Shown here piece by piece: positions 27,670-36,202 of a stretch of 64,000 nt of DNA. This stretch comes from Bacteroidota bacterium. Lineage in GTDB: Bacteria; Bacteroidota; Ignavibacteria; Palsa-1295. The notes beneath the pieces are model-generated. The model was given only the letters and a program-made list of their open reading frames with translations, was not told the origin of the DNA and did no database searches. Position 1 is the stretch's first letter, and every line of letters starts with the position of its first letter. The position numbers and the translations under genes were made by a program. The DNA lies in assembly GCA_030706745.1 (NCBI GenBank), contig JAUZNX010000007.1:141825-205824 (forward strand). The letters are read 5' to 3'.

Positions 27670-28248
27670 ATGATAAAGACAATCATCACATCTACCATCA
27701 TGACTGTCATCCTGACGGTGCTCGTTGGCATCGTCTATCCGCTGGCGATGACGGGAATCGCTCAACTCGTGTTTCCGAAGCAGGCGAATGGCAGTCTCAT
27801 CGAACGCGATGGCAAAGTGATTGGCTCGGAATTGATCGGGCAGCAGTTCGCAGACGCGAAGTTCTTCCGATCCCGACCGTCGGCTGCCGGCACTGGCTAT
27901 GATGCGGCAAACTCTGGCGCGACCAATCTCGGGCCGACCAGCAAGGCACTCATGGATCGCCTGACTCACGATCGCGATTCGCTTCGCAAACTCTATCCTG
28001 AGCTTGCTGGTGCGTTACCCGCCGACATGATTACCAGTTCGGCTTCGGGGCTCGATCCGGACATTACCATTGCGAATGCCATGCTGCAGGCGAAGATCGT
28101 GGCGCGAACGAATAATCTTCAAATGGATGCCGTTGAAGCACTTGTGAGGTCGCACATTCAGGGCCGCGATCTGGGATTTTTAGGCGAGCCACGAGTCAAC
28201 GTACTTGCACTCAATCTCGATCTGCTGAAGCATCGCAAGCAACCGTAA
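27670..28248 (+). CDS. kdpC: K+-transporting ATPase subunit KdpC
   Basis: 192 residues: one N-terminal membrane helix (TIMTVILTVLVGIVYPLAM) and a periplasmic domain with the family motifs FRSRPSA, SGATNLGPTSKAL, DMITSSASGLDPDI and the final LGEPRVNVLALN (read here as FLGEPRVNVLALNLDL). ATG 27670 is chosen because GAAGG lies just upstream; a TTG at 27655 overlapping the kdpB stop is the alternative. KdpC stabilises the complex and aids potassium affinity. Confidence 0.97.
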   Translation: MIKTIITSTIMTVILTVLVGIVYPLAMTGIAQLVFPKQANGSLIERDGKVIGSELIGQQFADAKFFRSRPSAAGTGYDAANSGATNLGPTSKALMDRLTHDRDSLRKLYPELAGALPADMITSSASGLDPDITIANAMLQAKIVARTNNLQMDAVEALVRSHIQGRDLGFLGEPRVNVLALNLDLLKHRKQP

Positions 28249-28249
28249 C

Positions 28250-29971
28250 GTGACCGAATCTCTATCAGTCGAAGATCTCCTGCACGAGATCAAATATGCG
28301 AAGGAAAGTCCGCTCCGAATCTATCTCGGCGCGGCACCGGGCGTTGGAAAAACGTATCGGATGCTCCAGGACGGGAATGCGCTGAAGCGCCGCGGCGTCG
28401 ATGTGGTCGTCGGTTATGTCGAGCCGCATGAGCGCCCTGACACGCTCAGCCAGGTCGGTGAGCTCGAAGTCATTCCTCCGAAAACTTACGAGTATAAGGG
28501 TGTGTCGCTCCGGGAAATGGATACTGATGCAGTCATCGCCAGGAAGCCCGAAGTCGTCCTCGTTGACGAACTTGCACACACCAATGCTCCAGGTACGAAG
28601 CACGTAAAGCGATACGAGGACATCGAGGATATTCTCGCAGCAGGAATTGCGGTCTTCAGCACCTGCAATATCCAGCATTTGGAGAGTGTCCACGATATGG
28701 TGGAACGGATGACCGGCGTGGAAGTAAAGGAACGCGTGCCCGACACATTCTTTAGTCTTGCGCGCGAAATGATTATCGTCGATGTAACCCCCGACGAACT
28801 CCGCGAACGTCTCGAACAAGGCAAGATTTATCCAAAAGAGCGCATCGAGCGGTCGCTCAAGAATTTTTTCACTCGCAGCAATATTAGCATGTTGCGAGAG
28901 TTGGCATTACGGGAACTCGCCAACGATGTTGAGCAAAAGGATAAAGAAGCGCGGCACGAAACGAATACGCCGGGCACTGCGGCGAGCGGCGAAAAGGTCC
29001 TTGTGGCAATACCGGCGACATCAGCCGCTCAAAAGCTTGTTCGCTATGGCTCCCGCATGGCCGGTCGTATGAACGCGAAATGGATTGCCGCCTTCGTCGA
29101 AGCGGAGGATACGAAACCCACGGAGCAAGAGGCCAACACATTGCGAGAAGCCTTCGCGCTGGCTCGCTCGCTTGGCGCGACGGTCGTTCAATTGCGGGGT
29201 CGCTCAACCGCCGAAACGCTTATCCATTTTGCCAAGGAAGAAGGAATAACACAATTCGTGATCGGCGCGACACAACGCGCTTGGTGGAAGCGACTCATTT
29301 CGCGCTCAGTGGTCGGCGATTTGCTGAAGCAGGTGGGCGAGGTCGGTGTCTCTATCGTGCCGATGAGGAAAGAGGACTCAGATGGCGACTTACTTCCCGC
29401 ACCGCCATCGGTGCTACCACCGCACGACGAACGACTTCGACTGTCGGACTTCCTCCGGCCTCAATTTATTGTTGCCAATCTTCGAAATGTCGAAACGGTG
29501 GAACAAGCAATCTCAGTGCTTATCGATCAACTGATCCAGCAGGCGCCCGGCCTCTCGCAGTATCGGACGGAGATTCTGGATATGATTATGCGGCGCGAAC
29601 GGCTGATGAGCACATTCCTCGATACCGGTATTGCCATTCCTCACTCGGCGGGTTACGAAGCGATCACGGACATTCATGCCATGATGGCGCTTACTCCGCA
29701 AGGCGTCATGTCGTTGGGGCGCGACGAGAAAGCCTACATCGTCCTCCTCTTTCTTTCACCTGCGGTCGGCCGTGCAAATCACCTCAAATTTCTCGCTGCC
29801 ATCGCGCGAGTCTTCATCGACAAGACTACTACGCGTGAAATCGCGAACCTGGATTCAGGTCTGGCGGCGTATGAGTTCATCGCAAAACTGGAGTCTCTAG
29901 GACGAGCTGGCGGCAACTATCACCCACCTTCGCAGGAGCAAGAACGGAAGAACGGATCGGCTGATCATTGA
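28250..29971 (+). CDS. Kinase-less KdpD: KdpD sensor domain + universal stress domain + PTS EIIA(Ntr)-like domain
   Basis: 573 residues from GTG 28250, one base after the kdpC stop. Residues 1-215 are the KdpD N-terminal domain (Walker A GAAPGVGKT at 27-35, EVVLVDELAHTNAPGTKH, the CNIQHLESVHD segment). About 236-370 is a UspA-type domain (KVLVAIPATSAAQKLVRYGS ... ATQRAWWKRLISRSVVGDL). About 395-550 is an EIIA type-2/PtsN-like domain with the phospho-acceptor GIAIPH (His465) and LGRDEKAYIVLLFLSP. KdpD membrane helices and the histidine kinase are absent. In E. coli EIIA(Ntr) binds KdpD; here the two are one polypeptide. It probably modulates the kinase at 22409 or the pump (inference). Confidence 0.9.
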   Translation: MTESLSVEDLLHEIKYAKESPLRIYLGAAPGVGKTYRMLQDGNALKRRGVDVVVGYVEPHERPDTLSQVGELEVIPPKTYEYKGVSLREMDTDAVIARKPEVVLVDELAHTNAPGTKHVKRYEDIEDILAAGIAVFSTCNIQHLESVHDMVERMTGVEVKERVPDTFFSLAREMIIVDVTPDELRERLEQGKIYPKERIERSLKNFFTRSNISMLRELALRELANDVEQKDKEARHETNTPGTAASGEKVLVAIPATSAAQKLVRYGSRMAGRMNAKWIAAFVEAEDTKPTEQEANTLREAFALARSLGATVVQLRGRSTAETLIHFAKEEGITQFVIGATQRAWWKRLISRSVVGDLLKQVGEVGVSIVPMRKEDSDGDLLPAPPSVLPPHDERLRLSDFLRPQFIVANLRNVETVEQAISVLIDQLIQQAPGLSQYRTEILDMIMRRERLMSTFLDTGIAIPHSAGYEAITDIHAMMALTPQGVMSLGRDEKAYIVLLFLSPAVGRANHLKFLAAIARVFIDKTTTREIANLDSGLAAYEFIAKLESLGRAGGNYHPPSQEQERKNGSADH

Positions 29972-30210
29972 AGCCAAGCTCTCAAGCTGCCAGAAACGAC
30001 GGATCTTAAGATTATTAAACTCTATGTCCCAGTACAGTCGGCCCAGAGGCCCATTGCCGACGCTCAGGGCACTTGTTTCTGGGGTGTGTGGATCAGATCG
30101 TGGCTCCTTAACCGATCCCCGCGATCCAAGCATTTCCAAGCAGGTCACTTATTTATCCCGTACCATTGTACTGAGAGGGTGTAACCTTTTGCCTTCTCGC
30201 GGGTCTTCTT

Positions 30211-32007
30211 ATGAGTATGAAGCAACGTGCCCTGAGACGGTCGGTGGGTTTGATAGTCCTGATAGCACTCCTTTTTGTAGGAGGGGAAGCTCATTCTCAA
30301 AACACGCCATTCAGTAGCCCCGCGCTCGATTCGAATTGCTATTTCCCGCAGTTCGGTGTGCCGGGCGAGATCGATACGATTTATGGCGCGGTGTACGGTC
30401 AGGGGCTGGGAGGCAATCTGATCAAAAACCTGGGGCCAAGTCCAGACGGCAGCCCGGGTAACATCATTGTCGGCGATCTGGACCGAGTCAATCACGACAG
30501 CATCTCCGGCACCTACTACCAGGCAATGACGGGGTCTGGATTCAATCTGCACAACCTCAGCGGCAAGCGGATGATTCTCACGGACCAGCAAATCGGGAGC
30601 AAACCCATCTTTGCCCACCTCCGGACAGGCAAGACGCTCGATCTCTTCACAGGCGCCCAGATATTTTGGGCTAATGATGCGGGAAATTACGATTCCGCGC
30701 GGGTCACAACCTTGGGGACGTACGTTCAAGGAATAGCCAATGAGGAGCGTCCAATCATTCCAGCATACATTGCCCACCTCACAAGCGACACGATCGATGA
30801 TATTCTCCTGATAGGTTACATTCCATTTGCGGATGCCTCGAAAGACACCGTCTTCTGCCTCCTTTTCAAAGGTGGCGCCGCTCTTGCCGCCAAGGACACT
30901 GCGTGTGAGGATACGACGGCGGTCGTGGGCCCTTTGCAGATGGGGCACGATGGCGGTGCACTGCAAGCAGATTACAGAGGCACTGGCCGAGATGATCTGA
31001 TGGTCGGGGACTATTATAACGACAGCAGCGGGGCAATTCGATGGACTTACTGCTATTTCCGAAACGATCCGCCGTTCGCTCTTGAGCGATTCGCCAAGGC
31101 TATTGTGCGAGATACTCTGATGGTCTCCTGGGAGTTGCCAAACGGGGTAGAGGCAGGACCTGCCTTCTCCATGCGCTTGCTGCCAAAGACGGCAGGCGAT
31201 TCTTCCCTGGACCTACTGATGGATGTTGGAACACACTCGAACATATACAGTGATGATTCGATTGTGGTCCTTCGTGGCGGACCTGACTTTGGCTCGCGTC
31301 GCATCACGATCGACAGCGCAGCATTCGAGATCCGTAATCCGAAGTATCTTGATGCGAGGTTCTATTTCAACTACTATTGGCCCTCCTTCCACCAATTTAT
31401 GTTCATGGATGCGGGCGACATGACGGGGACGGGGAATCACGTGCTCTATCTCAATGCGGACAACGATGCACACGTCACGTTCGATCACTTCTACATTACT
31501 GGTAAAGCGCTGGATGAGAAAACGGATATGTTCGTTGCTGGCGGCGGAGGTCTCGACGCCGATACGCTGACGGCTGACGCCGATAAGTACGGTGACATTG
31601 TCTTTTCAGATCCGAGCTACACGAGCGACTCCGACCTCGTGAATTACGGGAAGCAAGGGGCCGGAACGCTCCGGCTCTATCATGGCTCAAAGGACATCCC
31701 CGTTCATCTCAATCCGCGCTGGGCAGGGGTCAAACAAGCTACGTCTATCGCTTCCGCAACGCTCAGCCTCTCGCCGAATCCCGCGCAAACGAGCACGGTC
31801 GCGGATATGGTCTGGCCGGTATCCGAGGCAGTCACGCTCACGATCCGGAATATCTTAGGCGCAGCCGTACTCACGAAAGCCTTCCGGCTTGAAGCTGGAG
31901 AATCAGAATTGCACTTGTCGCTCGGGATCCTGGCTCCCGGAGTGTACTACGTTAGCATCGAAGGGTCAGCCGGTGAGGCGCGAGCAAGATTCGCGATCGT
32001 CCGGTAG
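30211..32007 (+). CDS. Secreted FG-GAP-like repeat protein with T9SS sorting tail
   Basis: 598 residues: signal peptide (LIVLIALLFVGGEAHSQ), then repeats of the FG-GAP/integrin-alpha type with Asp-rich turns (IIVGDLDRVNHD, LMVGDYYNDSSG, MDAGDMTGTGNH, DIVFSDPSY). The C-terminus is T9SS-like (ATLSLSPNPAQTS ... LTIRNILGAAV ... LAPGVYYVSIEG ... RFAIVR). It is predicted to be surface-exposed or released. Upstream, 29972-30210 shows no gene. It lies 36 nt before the secreted protein at 32044 and may share its transcript. Confidence 0.88.
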   Translation: MSMKQRALRRSVGLIVLIALLFVGGEAHSQNTPFSSPALDSNCYFPQFGVPGEIDTIYGAVYGQGLGGNLIKNLGPSPDGSPGNIIVGDLDRVNHDSISGTYYQAMTGSGFNLHNLSGKRMILTDQQIGSKPIFAHLRTGKTLDLFTGAQIFWANDAGNYDSARVTTLGTYVQGIANEERPIIPAYIAHLTSDTIDDILLIGYIPFADASKDTVFCLLFKGGAALAAKDTACEDTTAVVGPLQMGHDGGALQADYRGTGRDDLMVGDYYNDSSGAIRWTYCYFRNDPPFALERFAKAIVRDTLMVSWELPNGVEAGPAFSMRLLPKTAGDSSLDLLMDVGTHSNIYSDDSIVVLRGGPDFGSRRITIDSAAFEIRNPKYLDARFYFNYYWPSFHQFMFMDAGDMTGTGNHVLYLNADNDAHVTFDHFYITGKALDEKTDMFVAGGGGLDADTLTADADKYGDIVFSDPSYTSDSDLVNYGKQGAGTLRLYHGSKDIPVHLNPRWAGVKQATSIASATLSLSPNPAQTSTVADMVWPVSEAVTLTIRNILGAAVLTKAFRLEAGESELHLSLGILAPGVYYVSIEGSAGEARARFAIVR

Positions 32008-32043
32008 GCGCTTCATTTCGTTTCACGTTCAACCGTCACTGTT

Positions 32044-33723
32044 ATGAAACACATTCTCACTGCATTGCTCGTTGCATTGCTGGCCGGATCCGGCGTGCTG
32101 GTGCTCACCGCAAACGCGCAGGACTCGCGCCCATCGCCGCCCGTCCCCTATACCGTCTTCCCGCTCGGGGGGCTGTCGTTCGGCCTGACGCACGATTCCG
32201 TCAAATGGAATAAGTACCTTCCGGGACTTGGGCTCAATACGGTCTCGAACGATGGCGTGAACGGTGACAATGGCAGCACGGGCCGCCAGGACGTGTTGGG
32301 CGGAGGGCTCACGAAAGGCCTCGACGGATGGCCCGCGTTCAGCGACTTCGGTGCCAATGGGCAAGGCTATCTTTTTTACTACGGTCAAAGCGATCTCAAC
32401 CTGGCCTCCAACGAGCGAGGCGCGGCTGCCTGGGACCTTGGAGCAAACTGGAGGCTGAAGAAGTGGCCTACGCCGCTTGATCCTCAGAGTCTCCCACCCG
32501 GGTACCCCTACCCAGAGTATTACATCGGCTCGAGTGACTGGGCCGAGCCCAGCCACACCTATTATCTGGAGGACTTCGATAACGCACCTGCTGACTACGT
32601 TCCGGGCACAGCGTATCACTATCAAAATCGGGTACGTTACAGTGGGACCGATAATGAGGGATATCCAATCTGGGAGTGCTTCTGGGACAACGGTGTGCCA
32701 CAGGGCATTACGAATATTCCTCCGGGCAATACCGGCCCAAACTGGGGGACGAGATCTGACGGTTCGGTTGGGTTTCTCTATTGGACGCCCGTGCCCCTGC
32801 CTAACATGCCGAACTTCGACCAGTTCTTCTACATCCCGAACTACAGTGGGTCTCAGGCATATTCGAAGGGTCACATGGTGCACGATGTCATTGCGGGTTG
32901 CACGCCCCAATATTGGCAGTGCAAGGTTGACCAATCGCAAGGCACCGAGCCATCATGCCCGGACGGGGGAGCGAATTGGCAGCCAGCATCGCCGGACATT
33001 GCGCATCTTGTTCCGAATCCGACCATGTCTTTCTTTCTTGACTTCATCTACCGGCTCGATAACGATGCGGCACACAACTTTCCTTACAACTATGCAGGGC
33101 GCACCGACGCCGACGTCGCGTACAACCTGGAACTCGGCGTGGTCTGGGGCGATGGCACGGGCGATGCCACGAGCAGCTTCAGCTACTCGCATGACACGAA
33201 TCACTCTCCTTTCAATTCGGTCACGTCCGGCACCGTTGATGTTCCGATCACCTGGGGCGACTTCAGTAACTTCCTCAGTTCGCCGAGTAATGTACCGAGC
33301 GAGAATCCGATGGTCCTGAACTTTCCCGCTCAGAAGTGGCAAATCGGCAATACTCAATCCTACGTCATCAAGCGGATCATGGTGCAGGCACCCTCCATCC
33401 AGAACACCGATGGCACGACAACATTTCGATGTCCGAACGCGATTACGCTGAATCTCAAGCAGGGAGGAACGCACGGCGGAGGCATCACAAATAGCCAGGG
33501 TATCTACGTCCGTGGCGTCCGGCTTCGCACGGATGAGTCCGATCACTTCTTCCGGCACTGGTATGACACCCACGCGCGCCCGGGCGGGGCCGTCAGTTTG
33601 GCACAGGCTTGCCAGAATATTCACGACTACCTCGGGGTCGCAGAATGGAAAAGCCTGCACACCATCAAAATTGCGAACGAGGGTGTACCCTTTCGCACGT
33701 TCGCGTATGTGAACGAGTTCTGA
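32044..33723 (+). CDS. Large secreted protein, unknown; ends at an in-frame TGA
   Basis: 559 residues with a signal peptide (MKHILTALLVALLAGSGVLV, then LTANAQ). The mature part is rich in Tyr, Trp, Pro and Gly with no recognised domain; it has several cysteines (EPSCPD, FRCPNA). No sorting tail is present at its TGA stop (33721-33723). The same frame remains open for a further 122 codons to TAA at 34090, with protein-like composition, so the TGA may be a nonsense mutation or a recoded codon. Confidence 0.75.
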   Translation: MKHILTALLVALLAGSGVLVLTANAQDSRPSPPVPYTVFPLGGLSFGLTHDSVKWNKYLPGLGLNTVSNDGVNGDNGSTGRQDVLGGGLTKGLDGWPAFSDFGANGQGYLFYYGQSDLNLASNERGAAAWDLGANWRLKKWPTPLDPQSLPPGYPYPEYYIGSSDWAEPSHTYYLEDFDNAPADYVPGTAYHYQNRVRYSGTDNEGYPIWECFWDNGVPQGITNIPPGNTGPNWGTRSDGSVGFLYWTPVPLPNMPNFDQFFYIPNYSGSQAYSKGHMVHDVIAGCTPQYWQCKVDQSQGTEPSCPDGGANWQPASPDIAHLVPNPTMSFFLDFIYRLDNDAAHNFPYNYAGRTDADVAYNLELGVVWGDGTGDATSSFSYSHDTNHSPFNSVTSGTVDVPITWGDFSNFLSSPSNVPSENPMVLNFPAQKWQIGNTQSYVIKRIMVQAPSIQNTDGTTTFRCPNAITLNLKQGGTHGGGITNSQGIYVRGVRLRTDESDHFFRHWYDTHARPGGAVSLAQACQNIHDYLGVAEWKSLHTIKIANEGVPFRTFAYVNEF

Positions 33724-34092
33724 CGCAAGTGGACGAAAGCTCATGGCGGGCAGAAAGACGGAACAATTATCGCGATCGGTGGAGGGGAAGCCTATCGCGC
33801 GATCTATGAAGACCAATCGGCGGGCATTCCGCCGCCGCCAAAGCAGGAAGAGGTAATCTACTTTGGTGCTGCACTGCGTTCAGCCGTAAACGGCGAACAC
33901 TCTTATACGTTCGATCATGATTCCTGGTTCTTCAACCAGGGTGACCCAGCCGGGCCTGTATATCCTGGTGATGCAATACCGTCCTCGATTAAGAACCCAA
34001 TCCGGCCATTGGAAGAATGCCGCTCCGCGTGGCAACAAGGTCAACGAACCGTTCCTAGTTCTAATCATCGCGCGGTCACTATAACCCGGTAA
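33724..34092 (+). pseudogene. In-frame continuation of the 32044 gene beyond TGA
   Basis: 122 sense codons directly after the TGA, beginning RKWTKAHGGQKDGTIIAIGG and including YFGAALRSAVNG and DHDSWFFNQGDPAGPVYPGD, then TAA. No start codon with a ribosome-binding site lies near its beginning, so it is best read as the detached C-terminus of the upstream protein. Its last 28 nt overlap the convergent Fn3 gene (stop at 34065). A hairpin CCTGGTT-CTTC-AACCAGG sits near 33922-33941 within it. Confidence 0.5.
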
Positions 34093-36194
34093 CTCAACCT
34101 CGACTCAGTACCATTCGAATCGAATGCTTTGATCGCGTAGGTATATGATGTTTCATGCGTTACAACGCGATCGACAAACTGACTGCCTCCATCCGGCAAT
34201 TGGGCATACTGCTCGATTGGATGGTCTCCCATTCCACGATAGATGATGATGCGTAGCGGGCCACTCGTTGGATTAGTCCACGAGAGTTGGACAGCACGGC
34301 CACTATCGACTGCAACCGCACGTAGATCGCGCACGCCATCAATCACCGAACGGCGATAGGGGCGGGCAGTGACGGAGCCAGACAACTTTGAATGGTTGCC
34401 AGTGGTATCGACTGCCTGCAGGGCGTATTCGTAACTGACATTGGCTTTGACGTCTTTGTCCATTGCCCGTTGGTCTGCGGCCGTCAACTCGCTGGCAGTC
34501 TCCCACGCTGTGGCGCCCGACTCGCGCCGCAAGAGCAGTTGCGTCCGAACGTCCTTGCTCGATGATGGGATAAAGTCGATGGTCACGTTACTATCGGTCA
34601 CCATCACATCCGTAATAACCGGCGGCACCGGCGGAATGCGATCCGGCCGTGGCACTGCGAGCACCGCCGAGAGCGGCGACTCATTATAGTTGCGGTCGAG
34701 CGCGACCGCGCGATAGTAAACATACGGTGTCAGGGTTTGTAGCGTGACCGTGTCGTGATACGTCGCTCGACGCGCTTCGGGTGCGTCGGGATCAGCATAC
34801 GATTCCTGGATCACGGAGAACTCGTGCTCCGGCCCATTCGCACGGAGAAGACGATAGCCCATGAGATCGCGCTCGGTGTTGCCTTTGAGCTTCAGCGTCA
34901 CGATGCCGTTGGTATCCATAGAGCCACTGAGCCACGCGGGCGATGCGGGTGGCGTGGTGTCCTGCAGCGGAGCGTAGACCGCAAACGAGCGAGCGCGATT
35001 ACGCGCCGTATCGAAACACTCGATCACATAATAATTGTGAACCGTATCGGAGAAATGCGCATCCGTAAATGACCGCGTTGCGGGTGGAAGCTTTTCCGAG
35101 ATTGCAGTGAATTCGCCCGAATCCGTCTCGCCCCGCAGCACACGGAATCCCGCAAGATCTTGCGCAACCGGCGACGCCATTTCCCATGTCACTTCGATTG
35201 TCCGATCTGTCGTCTGCTTGGGCTGATGGAGCAGCGGCATTCCGGGCGGCGTTAGGTCACGGCCCATGGCATGTACCTCACCAACGATTTCGACATCCGC
35301 AAATGACGTGGTGCCGCTGATGCGATAGACGTAAGGCCTGTAATTGACAATCGCAGTATCGAGATAACTTTCGCTGTCAGTCGATTTCAATGGCGATTGC
35401 CGAATCGTGATGAGCGGCAGGCGATTGAGCCGCCTGAAGCTCTTCCCGCCATCTTCGCTACGACTAACGATATACGACCCAAGCTTTGGCGAAGCCTGCC
35501 AATTCAGCGAAATCGTACGGTCCCCTTCGATGGGCGTGATCGGCTTTCGGGAGAGCGCCTTGTTGTAAGGGACGTTCTCAATCGTGACGCTACCCGTGTC
35601 CGCATGATACACAGCAAGCGCCCGCTGCAACCTGACGCGATAGGTGTAGTGCATGCCGCGTTGCACGTTTCGATCGACGAACCGAAGCCCAAGCCCATCG
35701 GCGGTCTCTGCATCACGATCGGCTGCGATCAGTGCGAAGCTGCGACTCATATCGAGTGAGGCTTGTTTTTGGCCGATCTCCTTCTCGTCTTCAAAACCCT
35801 CGTGCAATCCCACTCCGGCTTGTGCGGAATCATACAACAGACTATATGCGATTTGCGCATAGTCGATCGCGGAGTCATCCGTCGCGGCGGCTTCTCGTGG
35901 TGTCAGAAACGTGACCCATCGATTGCGCGGCCACGGCTTGATGAGCGCTCCAATTTGGGTGAAGCGATTTTCCCCGGCCACGGAGCGCTCAATCACGTAA
36001 CCCGACTCGTTCCCGCCAAGCCAGAGCGCCGTGTTCGATGGGCCCCATCGAAGAATAATGGAGTCTCCCGTTGCACGCGCAGTCACACCGATATGAGCCG
36101 CGAGCGGATCGGCTTCCGACTGTGCGAGAGCGACCGGAGCTTGATCGCAATAGATTGCGAGCAGTGCGATTAGAATTAGATAGGATTGTCTCAT
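34065..36194 (-). CDS. Secreted fibronectin type III-like multidomain protein
   Basis: About 709 residues with a signal peptide (MRQSYLILIALLAIYCDQAP, then VALAQ) and repeated Fn3-type modules. Repeats begin like TPPGMPLLHQPKQTTDRTIEVTWEM (in part), DTTPPASPAWLSG and RIPPVPPVITDV, and end in Tyr-containing strands (YVYRISG, YYVIECFD, YEYALQAVDTTGN, YTYAIKAFDSNG). ATG 36194 is preferred over TTG 36206. Third gene of a unit with the 1662-residue protein and the barrel. It is likely part of a surface assembly; the role is unknown. Confidence 0.82.
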   Translation of the reverse strand: MRQSYLILIALLAIYCDQAPVALAQSEADPLAAHIGVTARATGDSIILRWGPSNTALWLGGNESGYVIERSVAGENRFTQIGALIKPWPRNRWVTFLTPREAAATDDSAIDYAQIAYSLLYDSAQAGVGLHEGFEDEKEIGQKQASLDMSRSFALIAADRDAETADGLGLRFVDRNVQRGMHYTYRVRLQRALAVYHADTGSVTIENVPYNKALSRKPITPIEGDRTISLNWQASPKLGSYIVSRSEDGGKSFRRLNRLPLITIRQSPLKSTDSESYLDTAIVNYRPYVYRISGTTSFADVEIVGEVHAMGRDLTPPGMPLLHQPKQTTDRTIEVTWEMASPVAQDLAGFRVLRGETDSGEFTAISEKLPPATRSFTDAHFSDTVHNYYVIECFDTARNRARSFAVYAPLQDTTPPASPAWLSGSMDTNGIVTLKLKGNTERDLMGYRLLRANGPEHEFSVIQESYADPDAPEARRATYHDTVTLQTLTPYVYYRAVALDRNYNESPLSAVLAVPRPDRIPPVPPVITDVMVTDSNVTIDFIPSSSKDVRTQLLLRRESGATAWETASELTAADQRAMDKDVKANVSYEYALQAVDTTGNHSKLSGSVTARPYRRSVIDGVRDLRAVAVDSGRAVQLSWTNPTSGPLRIIIYRGMGDHPIEQYAQLPDGGSQFVDRVVTHETSYTYAIKAFDSNGTESRLSYRVIVTAR

Positions 36195-36202
36195 GCTCGC
36201 GT

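Noticed and set aside
28250..29971. A complete KdpD sensor kinase.
   Set aside because: No membrane helices and no H, N or G boxes; the C-terminus is an EIIA-type domain.
33724..33760. Selenocysteine insertion at the TGA of the 32044 gene.
   Set aside because: No convincing SECIS-like stem-loop directly downstream and no known selenoprotein motif around the codon.
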